DNA of 64,000 nucleotides from Candidatus Chloroploca sp. Khr17 (GCF_004138165.1 NZ_RYFF01000002.1:62001-126000), one strand, 5' to 3'; counted from the first letter of the stretch, positions 50,235 through 59,648 are shown. Numbers and translations are program-made. The notes: generated by a model not told the origin, from the letters alone.

Positions 50235-51329
50235 CTATTTTCTAGCTGCTACATCCTTCTCTAAGACAGTTATGCTTTGCAGCGCTGCTTGGCCATCACC
50301 AAACACTGATGGTGGCGCGGATGACGGCCATATGTGCTCCCGCAACGTCGTGGCAATGCGCTCCTTGCTGGCTCCCACCACCACATTCCACCCCGCCTCG
50401 ACCGTCTCAACCCACTCTGTCTCTGGGCGCAGTGTAATACACGGCACGGCAAAGAAGTAAGCTTCCTTTTGCATCCCACCCGAATCGGTCAGGATCATCC
50501 GGGCGTTCTGCTCCAGCATCAACATATCCAGGTACCCCACCGGCTCAATGAGGCGCACATGGGGCGCGTCTTTGAGCATCGCCATCACGCCGGCGTCGGC
50601 TAGTCGCGCCCGTGTACGGGGATGCACCGGAAAAATCACGGTTTCACCGCATGCGACAAAGGCCGATATGATAGAGCGTAGATGCTCTGGGTTATCCGTG
50701 TTGTAGGGCCGATGCGCGGTCGCCAGCAGATACTGTTTGGGCGTCAGGCCAAGCGTCTCCAGGATGCGCGAGCGTTGGCGGGCAAGCTCGCCGAACTGCA
50801 AGACAGCGTCATACATCGTATCACCAACCAGATGAACCCCCTGGGTGATCCCTTCCCGCGCCAGATTATCCACGGCGGTCTGGGTGGGGCAGAAGAGCAG
50901 ATCAGCGCAGTGGTCGGTCAGCACACGATTATGTTCTTCGGGCATCTCGCGGTTGAAGGAGCGCAACCCAGCCTCGACATGGGCGACGGGCACGTGCAAT
51001 TTGACCGCAGCCAGGGCACCAGCCAGGGTCGAATTGGTGTCACCATAGATCAGCACCCAATCTGGTCGCTGCTCAAGGATCACCTCTTCCAAGCGCATCA
51101 GCATCGCGCCAGTCTGCTTGCCGTGCCCACCCGAACCAACCCCCAGGTTGACATCTGGTTGTGGAATGCCGAGTTCATCAAAGAAGATCTGCGACATCGC
51201 GTGGTCGTAGTGCTGACCGGTATGCACCAGATACTCGTGATGGCCGGCCTCACGCAGGGCCTTGCTGACCGGCGCGGCCTTGATGAATTGGGGGCGAGCG
51301 CCGAGGACGGTGAGGATGTGCATAATCAT
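50235..51329 (-). CDS. wbpI: UDP-GlcNAc-type 2-epimerase, closest in style to WbpI
   Basis: 364 residues, non-hydrolysing UDP-sugar 2-epimerase fold. ILTVLGARPQFIKAAPVSKA, HTGQHYDHAMSQIFFDELGI, LIYGDTNSTLAGALAAVKL, HVEAGLRSFNREMPEEHNRV, and TDSGGMQKEAYFFAVPCITL match the family. The MSQIFFDELGIPQPD and ATAHRPYNTDN segments are nearer to WbpI/WlbD (epimerising UDP-2,3-diacetamido-glucuronate to the manno form) than to WecB, and wbpB, wbpE and wbpD lie upstream in the cluster. WecB remains an alternative. Start overlaps the flippase stop (ATGA). Confidence 0.85.
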   Translation of the reverse strand: MIMHILTVLGARPQFIKAAPVSKALREAGHHEYLVHTGQHYDHAMSQIFFDELGIPQPDVNLGVGSGGHGKQTGAMLMRLEEVILEQRPDWVLIYGDTNSTLAGALAAVKLHVPVAHVEAGLRSFNREMPEEHNRVLTDHCADLLFCPTQTAVDNLAREGITQGVHLVGDTMYDAVLQFGELARQRSRILETLGLTPKQYLLATAHRPYNTDNPEHLRSIISAFVACGETVIFPVHPRTRARLADAGVMAMLKDAPHVRLIEPVGYLDMLMLEQNARMILTDSGGMQKEAYFFAVPCITLRPETEWVETVEAGWNVVVGASKERIATTLREHIWPSSAPPSVFGDGQAALQSITVLEKDVAARK

Positions 51330-52720
51330 GGATTCACTGATTTCAGTCCGGCGATTTTAGCTAAGACAAGGTGTAATTGATGAACAATCTGGGCATCATA
51401 TGCATTGAAAAGGAAAACTTCATACCAAGAATTTTTACTCACCTGTGCATACATCGAGACTTGAGTAACACAAGCGACAAGATATGCAATAGTCGTCGCA
51501 AGGGCGGCCCCTGTGATGCCCATGCGTGGTATCAAAACAATGTTTCCTATGATATTAATCACCACAACGATAGCCATATTGTACATATTTAATTCAGGGC
51601 GTCCACGTGATGCGAGGTCATTCGCTAAGATTCGCACGAGACTCCAACTTACAACGCCAGGTAGTAAAAAGAGAAGCGGTTTGAGCGTTTCTCTATAGGC
51701 TGGGCCAAATAAGATCATAATCAAAAATGGGGCGATAATGGCAAGAGCAATGGCTCCTGCGGTTGTGAAGATGAGCGTCCAACGCGCAATTAAGGGGGTT
51801 AGTTGCTTGCGAATCTCGTCATCATGATGCAGTTCTGCCAGGCGTGGGAGGAGGACAGTGCTGATCGACTGTGAAAGAAACCATAACTTTTCACTGAGCG
51901 ATATTGCAATCACATAAATACCCGCCGTAGCTGGATTTAGGATTAAATTAACCATGAAAAGATCTGCGCGATAATTGATAAAAGTCAAAACCCCACTTCC
52001 GTGGGCTTTTATTCCATATCGTGCGGCTTGGATGGTATATTGTTTATGATTGATGGCTTGTTCTGTCTTCAGCAGTTCATTTACATCGGATTTCAGATGA
52101 TGGCGAACTAACAAGTAATGGATGATCACGTTGACAACCTGAACAAGAACGAGAGCAGCAATAACGGAGGTAATCCCTCCCCCGATGACAAAGAGTAATG
52201 ATACGACGCCAAACATCATGGCAGGTAAGGAAATGGTTGCGAGATTATAACGACGAAAATCTTGGACTGCTTGCAACAAACTGCCAAGATAAAATTGTAG
52301 TAGTCCTGATGGGAAGGAGAGGAGAGCTAACCAGAGAAGCAGGGTTGGCATGCCAGGAAAGAGCATATCACCATAGAATATGATTGATGCACCCCCAATA
52401 AACATACCAATACATGTAAGACCTATCCATATAGAGAGACTGGCTTTGAAAGCAGTATGCAGTCTTACGACTTGACCGCCTACATAATACACATTTGCTG
52501 CCCCAATGCCTAACTCTAACATGGTCAAGAGAAATGTTGGGAGGAGCAGGGCAATGGCATATTGCCCATTGCCTTCAGGGCCAAGTACCCGGGCTATAAT
52601 GACAACGGTTCCAAGACCAAACAGAAAGCCAAGCAATTGACGCCCAAGAGTATGTCCAATATTTGTCGCTATTTTGCTCAGACCCAGTTGACGTGGTGGC
52701 TTGTCGTCCTTGGAACCCAT
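51326..52720 (-). CDS. Polysaccharide flippase, Wzx/MATE-like
   Basis: 464 residues, about 12-14 membrane helices. LGRQLLGFLFGLGTVVIIAR and VLGPEGNGQYAIALLLPTFL are the standard start of polysaccharide-synthesis membrane proteins (PF01943 type). A cytoplasmic loop LKSDVNELLKTEQAINHKQY is followed by the second bundle YGIKAHGSGVLTFINYRADL. It would flip the lipid-linked oligosaccharide outward. The gene is visibly more AT-rich than its surroundings, as is the next upstream gene. No Wzy-type polymerase is obvious in the window. Confidence 0.87.
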   Translation of the reverse strand: MGSKDDKPPRQLGLSKIATNIGHTLGRQLLGFLFGLGTVVIIARVLGPEGNGQYAIALLLPTFLLTMLELGIGAANVYYVGGQVVRLHTAFKASLSIWIGLTCIGMFIGGASIIFYGDMLFPGMPTLLLWLALLSFPSGLLQFYLGSLLQAVQDFRRYNLATISLPAMMFGVVSLLFVIGGGITSVIAALVLVQVVNVIIHYLLVRHHLKSDVNELLKTEQAINHKQYTIQAARYGIKAHGSGVLTFINYRADLFMVNLILNPATAGIYVIAISLSEKLWFLSQSISTVLLPRLAELHHDDEIRKQLTPLIARWTLIFTTAGAIALAIIAPFLIMILFGPAYRETLKPLLFLLPGVVSWSLVRILANDLASRGRPELNMYNMAIVVVINIIGNIVLIPRMGITGAALATTIAYLVACVTQVSMYAQVSKNSWYEVFLFNAYDAQIVHQLHLVLAKIAGLKSVNP

Positions 52721-52721
52721 G

Positions 52722-53981
52722 TTATTCTTTCCCCGCCACAGGTGTCATATCATCAATAACCTGTTGCACGAAGGAGGTGTAATTGCTCTCGGCGTTGAAG
52801 TGTTTGATGATCCATTGCCTTGCTGCCTGACGTGTCTGGTTATCTTTATAGTGATCATAGGCACACAGGGCGCAGGCTATTTCTTCTATCGAGGGCTGCG
52901 CTGATAATAACCATCCATGTTCCGGTCGTACAAGTTCTGGGATACCACCTACAGCCGGTGCAATGCTTGGAATGCCGTGCGCCATTGCTTCCATAATCGA
53001 AACAGGTATACCTTCAGACTCACTTGTATTGATCAGCACATCAATAGAATGTGTTTTGAGGTAGCGTAAGACTTCTTGATTTTTAAGATGACCCATAAAT
53101 GTAAACTTAACTTTGCTGAGTTTTCCAAGTATCTTTTGGGCATACACGCTCAGTTCATCTTGAAGATCCCCGCCCCCAAGATGGATCCAATCTATTTCTA
53201 CTTCTTGTCCGATCTGCGCTGATGCAAGCGCAAGCGCATCAATGATGCGATCAATTCGTTTGATAGGTGTGCAAAAGGCAATAGATGCAACCTCTATCTT
53301 GCCATCTGGTGATTGTGGTGTTACGTCCTGAGCGATGTTGACACCAAGCCGTGCAATGGCAAGGCGATCGTGAGGGATGGCATATTCTTTGTTTAGATAA
53401 GCATAACTTGCTTGTGAAATGGCAAAAATCTTATCAACTTTATCTCCGAATTGTCTTTTAAGAGGCATATAATGTTCTTTTTGACGCTCTTGATACACAT
53501 CTGAACTATGTGCTCGTGTAATGACTTTGTGCAATAGATTTTTCTGTTTTAACAATGCAGATCCATACGTTGCAATGTCAAACCAGTAGCTATAACAAAC
53601 GACGGACTCGGCTTCTGTTTTTTTGCGCTTATACTTTAAGCTTGTATATATGCGTAGAACTGTTGCGGTCATGCGCCAGGCAAGCAAGATACTATGGAGT
53701 GAGCAAGCTCTGTTTTGTTGTAACCAGATAACTTCACGCAGGAAAATTACTGAAAACAGTGCTTGAACAAGCGAAAAGATTTTTCTTATGACGTTGCTAT
53801 TCGCTATGCATAGATCTACTGAGATGTCAGACGGGATCGGGCGCATCTTCTCCTTGGCAAGTATCGGAAGACAAGTGACTTTAACCCCATCTAATTGATG
53901 CCAATATGTAATTTCTGTCTCTAAGAATTGTTCGCCGGATCCATAAGGAAATGAACTCGTCAGAATCCAGATTTCTTTCAT
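52722..53981 (-). CDS. Glycosyltransferase family 4 (AT-rich)
   Basis: 419 residues. WILTSSFPYGSGEQFLETEI at the N-terminus, VITRAHSSDVYQERQKEHYM, IAFCTPIKRIDRIIDALALA at the donor lobe, FMGHLKNQEVLRYLKTHSID, and a clean EX7E in NTSESEGIPVSIMEAMAHGI followed by PSIAPAVGGIPELV. Lys/Ile/Tyr-rich composition and low GC differ from the cluster's 5' genes and suggest separate acquisition. It abuts the flippase gene by one base. Similar to WcfI/AmsK-type transferases; linkage unknown. Confidence 0.87.
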   Translation of the reverse strand: MKEIWILTSSFPYGSGEQFLETEITYWHQLDGVKVTCLPILAKEKMRPIPSDISVDLCIANSNVIRKIFSLVQALFSVIFLREVIWLQQNRACSLHSILLAWRMTATVLRIYTSLKYKRKKTEAESVVCYSYWFDIATYGSALLKQKNLLHKVITRAHSSDVYQERQKEHYMPLKRQFGDKVDKIFAISQASYAYLNKEYAIPHDRLAIARLGVNIAQDVTPQSPDGKIEVASIAFCTPIKRIDRIIDALALASAQIGQEVEIDWIHLGGGDLQDELSVYAQKILGKLSKVKFTFMGHLKNQEVLRYLKTHSIDVLINTSESEGIPVSIMEAMAHGIPSIAPAVGGIPELVRPEHGWLLSAQPSIEEIACALCAYDHYKDNQTRQAARQWIIKHFNAESNYTSFVQQVIDDMTPVAGKE

Positions 53982-53987
53982 AGGTCG

Positions 53988-54662
53988 TTAAGCTTGTTTC
54001 GTTGCGATGATGAGCAGGCCATCCTGAAGTAAAGGATATTTTTTGAGGAGCAGGTTGCGGTATAATCTGAATTTTGATGGGTAATCGGTGAATTCGATCG
54101 CTTCGATCTGGTATTTTGCTTCTGTCACCACTTTTGCTAAGGTAAAAGGCGAAAACCAGTACCGATGATCGGTGTTGATAAGTTCTGCTTTGTATTGCTT
54201 TCGGTTTATTCTTCGATATGCGTTCGGCGTGGTAATGACCAGTCTGTCAAAGGTGTATCGTTTGAGATCTGTCAAGAAGAGATTGACATTTGGCACATGT
54301 TCAATGACATCGGCAGCAATGAGCAGGTCATAGTTTGCTTCTGGTGCCATTGAGGGATGGTAAATATTTGAAAACCCCAGCTTTTGCATCACTTCTATGC
54401 TTTCAGGATTTATGTCTATGCCTACCAGTTTGCTGCTGGTATGCTGTAATAACTCATGTAAGTACTTGCCCTTCTTGATTTTACTCTGAATTAAACCAGT
54501 GTGATCAGCGCACCCGATGTGAAGAACTGCTTTGTTTTGGGCAAGCTCCACTAGACGCTCGTTGCGTGAGACGATGCGCTGCTGCCTGGGTATCGTGAGC
54601 GACCATCCGTTTGAAAAATGCTCTCCACGAAGGTACGTGTATGCTTCTTCAGAAATCAACAT
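53988..54662 (-). CDS. SAM-dependent methyltransferase (AT-rich)
   Basis: 224 residues from ATG 54662, five bases after the aminotransferase stop; the longer frame to 54812 reads antisense-like sequence inside that gene. AVLHIGCADHTGLIQSKI is SAM motif I, LVGIDINPESIEVMQKLGFS gives the ribose-binding acidic residue, NYDLLIAADVIEHVPNVNLF is motif IV, and LVITTPNAYRRINRKQYK follows. Class I methyltransferase or ubiquinone-UbiG style; probably modifies the glycan. Shares low GC with the adjacent GT4. Confidence 0.83.
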   Translation of the reverse strand: MLISEEAYTYLRGEHFSNGWSLTIPRQQRIVSRNERLVELAQNKAVLHIGCADHTGLIQSKIKKGKYLHELLQHTSSKLVGIDINPESIEVMQKLGFSNIYHPSMAPEANYDLLIAADVIEHVPNVNLFLTDLKRYTFDRLVITTPNAYRRINRKQYKAELINTDHRYWFSPFTLAKVVTEAKYQIEAIEFTDYPSKFRLYRNLLLKKYPLLQDGLLIIATKQA

Positions 54663-54667
54663 GATTT

Positions 54668-55792
54668 TTAGATCCAGGTTTGAATAGTATCGACAATCCT
54701 GGCTTGCTGATCTTGCCCCAACTCTGGATACACCGGGATCGCCAGCGTCTCTTCTGCGGCGTCTTCGCTTGCCGGGAAACTGCCTACTTCGTAGCCAAGG
54801 CTGGCAAAACATTCTTGCAGGTGGATCGGTACCGGGTAGTAGATTTCACACCCGATCTGGTGTGCCTTTAGGTGGGCCATGAGGTCGTCGCGCCGCTCGC
54901 TCCGGATGACGAATTGGTTGTAGATGTGCCGCCCGTAGCCAGCATCTTGAGGCAATCCGATGTTTGCTCCAGCCGCGCTGAAGAGTTGATGGTAGCGTTC
55001 GGCGTTCTGCTGCCGCGCTGCCGTCCACTGGTCGAGATACGCGAGCTTGACCCGTAGGACGGCCGCTTGCAGCGCGTCGAGCCGGAAGTTGCCGCCGATG
55101 AGCCGGTGGTAGTATTTTGGGTGCGCACCATGGCCGCGTAGCAGTCTGATCCGTTCGGCAAGTTTGGGGTCATTCGTGGTGACCATGCCCCCGTCTCCAA
55201 AGCCGCCTAGGTTTTTCGAGGGGAAGAAGCTGAAACAACCCATGTGTCCAATCGATCCGGCCCGCCGACTTTTGTATTCCGCCCCGATTGCCTGTGCCGC
55301 ATCTTCAATGACATACAGCCCGTGATACTCTGCGAGGCCCATGATCGGCTCCATGTCGGCCATCTGACCAAAGAGATGCACTGGCATGATCGCTCTGGTG
55401 CGCGGGGTGATCGCCGCCTCGATGCCGGCCGGGTCGATGTTGTAGGTCAGCGGATCAATGTCAACAAAGACCGGTTGCCCACCAAGACGCGCAATCGAAC
55501 CAGCTGTTGCAAAGAAGGTGTACGGCGTGGTGATGACTTCGTCACCCGGCTGCAGGTCGATCGCCATCAGGGCAACTAGCAGTGCGTCGGTTCCCGAGGA
55601 GACGCCAATGCCATAGGCACACTGGCTGTACGCAGCTATTTCTTGCTCGAAGGCCTCAACTTCTGGCCCCAGGATGAACTGTTGACTCTCAATGATCCGC
55701 TCGATCGCAGCCGCGATCTCTTCACGCAGCGTTGCATACTGGGCCTTTAGGTCGAGCAGTGGGATTGGCTCTGGATTTGATCCTGTTGTCAT
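54668..55792 (-). CDS. wbpE: DegT/DnrJ/EryC1 sugar aminotransferase, WbpE-like
   Basis: 374-residue PLP enzyme making an amino sugar from a 3-keto nucleotide sugar with glutamate. [20 protein letters not shown] opening; [45 protein letters not shown] with the PLP Asp; and Schiff-base Lys193 in [14 protein letters not shown]. With WbpB-type (56798-57745) and WbpD-type (55876-56484) genes on the same strand, the 3-amino transfer on UDP-GlcNAc uronate is the likely reaction. The family also includes other NDP-keto-sugar aminotransferases. Confidence 0.9.
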   Translation of the reverse strand: MTTGSNPEPIPLLDLKAQYATLREEIAAAIERIIESQQFILGPEVEAFEQEIAAYSQCAYGIGVSSGTDALLVALMAIDLQPGDEVITTPYTFFATAGSIARLGGQPVFVDIDPLTYNIDPAGIEAAITPRTRAIMPVHLFGQMADMEPIMGLAEYHGLYVIEDAAQAIGAEYKSRRAGSIGHMGCFSFFPSKNLGGFGDGGMVTTNDPKLAERIRLLRGHGAHPKYYHRLIGGNFRLDALQAAVLRVKLAYLDQWTAARQQNAERYHQLFSAAGANIGLPQDAGYGRHIYNQFVIRSERRDDLMAHLKAHQIGCEIYYPVPIHLQECFASLGYEVGSFPASEDAAEETLAIPVYPELGQDQQARIVDTIQTWI

Positions 55793-55875
55793 GGGCTTGT
55801 TCCTGGTTTCTCAGCCGCAGGCGGCGGGTGGGGCGTGGGTGGACACCTGACTGTGATGCGCACACGCCTGGTTCT

Positions 55876-56484
55876 TTATCCCGTCAGGGCCTGGTCTTCG
55901 GGCCAGTCGAGGCAGCGCACGAGGCCTGGTTGCTCTTCACGATAACGCCAGCCGCTTATCTGGCACGTCATGATACCATTCTCGCCGGGCAGTGGCAAGC
56001 GTTGCCCATGGCGACTCATCCAGCCCCGTTGTTTGCCAGGGACGCCGACGATCAGGGCGTAGTCGGGGACGTTGCCACGTATGACCGCTCCTGCACCTAT
56101 GAAGGCGTAGCGCCCGATGGTGGCCCCGCAGACGATGGTGGCGTTGGCCCCGATGGTCGCCCCGCGTCGGACGAGCGTTGGCTGGTACTCGCTCTGGCGG
56201 TTGATCTGTGAACGTGGGTTGACCACGTTGGTAAAGACGCACGATGGCCCGCAAAAGACGTCGTCTTCTAGTTCGACGCCGGTGTAGAGGCTGACGTTGT
56301 TCTGGATTTTGACGTTGTTACCAATCCGTACGTGTGAGGCAACCATGACATTTTGCCCCAGGGTGCAATGTGTGCCAATGCGTGCGTGGGGCATGATGTG
56401 GCAGAAATGCCAGATTTTTGTGCCTTCCCCTATCGTGCAAGGTTGATCAAGATAGGCACTTTCGTGGGCGAAATATGGGGTCAT
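55876..56484 (-). CDS. wbpD: UDP-amino-sugar N-acetyltransferase, WbpD/WlbB-like (left-handed beta helix)
   Basis: 202 residues. ATG 56484 is chosen because the upstream part of the frame falls in a repeat. Hexapeptide repeats run from ~10 to ~160 ([80 protein letters not shown]). IWHFCHIM and [10 protein letters not shown] are close to WbpD/WlbB, which acetylates the 3-amino group using acetyl-CoA. The C-terminal ~30 residues extend past the typical end. 83 bases separate it from wbpE. Confidence 0.88.
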   Translation of the reverse strand: MTPYFAHESAYLDQPCTIGEGTKIWHFCHIMPHARIGTHCTLGQNVMVASHVRIGNNVKIQNNVSLYTGVELEDDVFCGPSCVFTNVVNPRSQINRQSEYQPTLVRRGATIGANATIVCGATIGRYAFIGAGAVIRGNVPDYALIVGVPGKQRGWMSRHGQRLPLPGENGIMTCQISGWRYREEQPGLVRCLDWPEDQALTG

Positions 56485-56516
56485 TTTTTCTTCTGGAGCC
56501 AGTGGCCCCAGCATAC

Positions 56517-56650
56517 GTAGTCTGGAACAAAGGTTTGCTGATACTTCGCGCCCCTGCCCTGGGTACGCGGACGTCCCGCCCGCTTGTGCTCCCGAAGCGG
56601 GCGAGACGCCGCATACCCAGGAATGCCACAAACCGTAGGCTCCAGACTAC
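56517..56650. repeat. Nested inverted-repeat element (MITE/REP-like), copy 2
   Basis: Terminal arms GTAGTCTGGA (56517-56526) and TCCAGACTAC (56641-56650), extended by GGTTTG/CAAACC. Inside lies a palindrome of 27-base arms (56558-56585 with 56595-56621) whose arm begins CCTGGGTACGCGG and ends CCCGCCCGC. The same two-layer plan and the same style of GC-rich core occur at 2231-2335. It is non-coding and sits in the gap between wbpB and wbpD. Confidence 0.78.
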
Positions 56651-56684
56651 TCATTAGGGCGTAACCTGCGTTTTCTGATCCACA

Positions 56685-56765
56685 GCCGACCACGAATGGG
56701 GCCACGAAGAAACGAATACCGCACCGCCCCTATTCGTTTCTTCGTGATCAGTATTCGTGGTCGGC
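56685..56765. repeat. Long palindrome with CACGAAGAAACGAATA arms
   Basis: GCCGACCACGAAT plus CACGAAGAAACGAATA on the left pairs with CTATTCGTTTCTTCGTG plus ATTCGTGGTCGGC on the right, with a short unpaired stretch in the middle of each arm. The total span is 81 bases. It lies 33 bases downstream of the wbpB stop. Confidence 0.75.
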
Positions 56766-56797
56766 GGCGCTACCGGAAAACTTCATTCACACACTAC

Positions 56798-57745
56798 TTA
56801 GCATAACGACGGATGCCGCATCAAGGGTTCGTCGGCGACGATGGGGGCGTTACGCAGTTGATGCACCAGTTCAATCGATGGTCGTACTTCGTCAATGCCA
56901 AAGCCCCCGCCGGCCAGGATGTCTTCGTAGACACGGGTATGTAGATCGGTAAAACCTGCGGTGAATTCAACCTCTTGTTCGTCAATGGTGATCGAGCGAT
57001 ACGTGGTTTTGGTGCCAGCCTGGGCTGCAAAAGGCAGGTCGTGATGATCAACCGAGAGAAACCAGCGGACGCGGGCGCGTTCGAGTTCGAGGATGCCGCC
57101 CATCCGCTGCGGATCGCTGTGATGAACCCGCTGCTCGAGCACGTCGCCAAAGAGCCAGATCAGCAGGTCAAAGAAGTGGATGCCAATGTTGGTGGCGATG
57201 CCTCCTGATTTTTCGCTGATCCCTTTCCACGAAATGTGGTACCAGAAGCCGCGTGCGGTAATGTAGGTGAGTACCACCTCATGACGGTGGCCCCTCGGCG
57301 CTTGCTGTAGCTGTTCCCGCAAGGCGATGAGCCGTGGATGCAGGCGCAGTTGCAGGATCGTGTAGATCCGTTTGCCGCTCTCTTGCTCGAGTTCTTGCAG
57401 CGGGTCGAGGTTCCACGGGTTGATCACCAACGGTTTTTCGCAGATGGCGTCGGCCCCAATGCGTAGCGCCGCCCGACAGTGCGCGTCGTGCAGGTAGTTT
57501 GGTGCGCAGATGCTGAGATAGTGAACCCGTTGCTCTGCCGGGCCGCGCCGCAGTTTTTCGAGATGACGATCAAAACGCTCAAATTCAGTAAAGAATCTGA
57601 CATCAAAAGCATATTGATCAAGAATGCCAACCGCATCATTCGGGTCGATCGCCGCCACCAGGCGGTTGCCCGTCTCTTTGATGGCCTTGAGGTGACGTGG
57701 GGCAATGTACCCCGCCACGCCGGTCATGGCGAAATTTTTAGGCAT
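56798..57745 (-). CDS. wbpB: UDP-GlcNAc-uronate 3-dehydrogenase, WlbA/WbpB-like (Gfo/Idh/MocA family)
   Basis: 315 residues from ATG 57745 (GGAGG five bases upstream; GTG 57751 would be an alternative). Rossmann start NFAMTGVAGYIAPRHLKAIK, AAIDPNDAVGILDQYAFDVR, FFTEFERFDRHLEKL, LSICAPNYLHDAHCRAALRI, the catalytic CEKPL (Glu103-Lys104-Pro105), and GGIATNIGIHFFDLLIWLFG. These are characteristic of WlbA/WbpB, which oxidise the C3 hydroxyl of UDP-GlcNAc uronic acid. The start overlaps the asnB end by eight bases, so the genes are coupled. The UDP-GlcNAc 6-dehydrogenase expected before it is not in the window. Confidence 0.92.
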   Translation of the reverse strand: MPKNFAMTGVAGYIAPRHLKAIKETGNRLVAAIDPNDAVGILDQYAFDVRFFTEFERFDRHLEKLRRGPAEQRVHYLSICAPNYLHDAHCRAALRIGADAICEKPLVINPWNLDPLQELEQESGKRIYTILQLRLHPRLIALREQLQQAPRGHRHEVVLTYITARGFWYHISWKGISEKSGGIATNIGIHFFDLLIWLFGDVLEQRVHHSDPQRMGGILELERARVRWFLSVDHHDLPFAAQAGTKTTYRSITIDEQEVEFTAGFTDLHTRVYEDILAGGGFGIDEVRPSIELVHQLRNAPIVADEPLMRHPSLC

Positions 57746-59648
57746 GGACACCTCCCTTCATCCGTTGTTCGGCCCAGAGCCCGAACATTAAGAGGGCCCA
57801 GAGCTTTTTGCCGTGGTTGGCCCGCCTTGCGCAGTGGTCTTCAAAGAGGGTCTGGACGGCCGCCGGTTGAAACCATTCGTCAAGTGCTGGATTGCCAAGC
57901 AGCCGTTCGCGGGCCCAGGTGCGGAGGTCGTTGCGTAGCCAGTGACTGATTGGCACGCCAAAACCCTGTTTGCCCCGGGCGACAATGGCCGGTGGTAGTG
58001 TAGCGCCAAAAGCCGCTTTGAGCAACCATTTGGTGGTGCCGCCACGGATTTTGTAGCGCCGCGGAAGTTGGGCCGTCCAGGTGACCCAGTCCACATCGAG
58101 AAAGGGTGCGCGTGCTTCGATCGAGTGCGCCATCGTCATGCGGTCAGTTTTGGGGAGAAGGTCGCCCGCGAGATAGGTGGCATGATCCGCGGCCAGGGTG
58201 CGGTCCAGTTGGCTGCGTGCCTGCGCTGCATCATACGCTGCGGCCAGCCACGTCGCGCTGTCGTGTGCCCCTGGCTCTTCGCGCCACCGTTCGTGGTACA
58301 AGGCCAGCTTTTCGGCATGGGTGAAGTATGAGCCCCAGCGTACCAACGAGGCTTTGTGAGTGACAGAAGCGAAATGACCCAGACGCTTCAAGCCTGTGAT
58401 TGGGTTGCGATCTTCGGGGAGCCACGAGGGTTCTGGGATCATTGCGGCCATCCCAGGTATTGCCTGCTGGGTAATCCAGTTTGGAAGGGCGGCATAGGGC
58501 CGCAACCACTCGTCAAGCAGGTAGCGTCGGTACCCGGCAAGGGTCTCATCACCCCCATCGCCACTCAGGGCGACCGTGACATGCTGCCTGGTCTGACGGG
58601 CCAACTCGTAGAGTGGCAAGGCCGCCGGGTCAGCAAAAGGCTCGTCGGCGGCAGCGGCGACGCCTTCAATCACGCGCACGAGATCCTCGGGCCGAAAGAT
58701 AAATTCGTAGTGCTGGGTGCCGTACCGTTCGGCCAGTTGGCGCGCATAGCCGACCTCGGAAAAGTGGCGTTCGACAAAGCCAATCGAGAAGGTGCGCACT
58801 GGCTCGCGGGTGCGTTCGGCCATCAGCGCGACAATGATCGATGAGTCGATTCCGCCACTGAGGAACGCCCCGAGCGGTACTTCGCTAATCAACTGACGCT
58901 CGACCGCCGCCGTCAACAAGGTCCGGGCTTGCTCAATCGCTTCGGCATCGCTTAGTTGCTCTTTTGGCTCAAACTGAAGTTGCCACCAGCGCTCGATACG
59001 CGGCGGTGCGCCAGCTTCCACCACCAGTTTGTGTGCCGCCGGCAACTGCATGATCCCCGCGTAGATGGTCAGGGGGTCAGGGGTATACTGCAAACTCAGA
59101 TAGTGGTGCAGTGCCAGGGGTTCAATCTGCCGTTCCACCCAGGGCGCCGCCAGCACCGCCTTGGCCTCAGAACCCCAGACGAGACCGTGGTCGCTGTCGT
59201 GCCAGTAGAGCGGCTTTTCACCCATACGGTCACGCGCAAGCAGCAACCGGCGCCGTCGCCCATCCCAGAGTGCAAGCGCAAACATGCCCTTGAGTCGCAG
59301 CAGCATCGCGTCGCCCCACTCTTCATAGGCATGCACGATCACCTCGGTATCGCTGTCGCTCGCAAAATGATGCCCACAGGCGCGCAATGTTTCGCGTAAC
59401 CCCTGAAAATTGTAGATCTCGCCGTTAAAGACCAGCGCAATCGTGCCATCCTCATTGAAGACCGGCTGCTGACCACCGCTCACATCAATGATCGCCAGGC
59501 GTCGCATTGCCATGCCCAGTGCCCCTTGCACCAGGAAACCAGCGCTATCAGGGCCACGATGGATCAGCGTCGCATTGAGTCGCTCGAGCAACGCAGGCTC
59601 GACACGGCGTTCAGGATCACGATAGAGCACGCCGCAAATTCCACACAT
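57738..59648 (-). CDS. asnB: Asparagine synthase (glutamine-hydrolysing)-type amidotransferase
   Basis: 636 residues. ATG 59648 puts the nucleophile Cys at position 2 (MCGICGVLYR) and has GGAG seven bases upstream. The class II glutaminase domain occupies ~1-200 (NGEIYNFQGLRETLRACG). The ATP-pyrophosphatase loop FLSGGIDSSIIVALM lies at ~260-270, and ALSGDGGDETLAGYRRYLLD follows. In glycan clusters AsnB homologs such as WbpS amidate uronic acid carboxyls. That would fit the diacetamido-uronate genes beside it, although a housekeeping asparagine synthetase cannot be ruled out. Confidence 0.9.
   Translation of the reverse strand: MCGICGVLYRDPERRVEPALLERLNATLIHRGPDSAGFLVQGALGMAMRRLAIIDVSGGQQPVFNEDGTIALVFNGEIYNFQGLRETLRACGHHFASDSDTEVIVHAYEEWGDAMLLRLKGMFALALWDGRRRRLLLARDRMGEKPLYWHDSDHGLVWGSEAKAVLAAPWVERQIEPLALHHYLSLQYTPDPLTIYAGIMQLPAAHKLVVEAGAPPRIERWWQLQFEPKEQLSDAEAIEQARTLLTAAVERQLISEVPLGAFLSGGIDSSIIVALMAERTREPVRTFSIGFVERHFSEVGYARQLAERYGTQHYEFIFRPEDLVRVIEGVAAAADEPFADPAALPLYELARQTRQHVTVALSGDGGDETLAGYRRYLLDEWLRPYAALPNWITQQAIPGMAAMIPEPSWLPEDRNPITGLKRLGHFASVTHKASLVRWGSYFTHAEKLALYHERWREEPGAHDSATWLAAAYDAAQARSQLDRTLAADHATYLAGDLLPKTDRMTMAHSIEARAPFLDVDWVTWTAQLPRRYKIRGGTTKWLLKAAFGATLPPAIVARGKQGFGVPISHWLRNDLRTWARERLLGNPALDEWFQPAAVQTLFEDHCARRANHGKKLWALLMFGLWAEQRMKGGVHA

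Noticed and set aside
55876-56631. Longer N-terminus of the WbpD-like acetyltransferase
   Set aside because: Codons upstream of 56484 run through the nested inverted repeat, and the hexapeptide fold begins right after ATG 56484.
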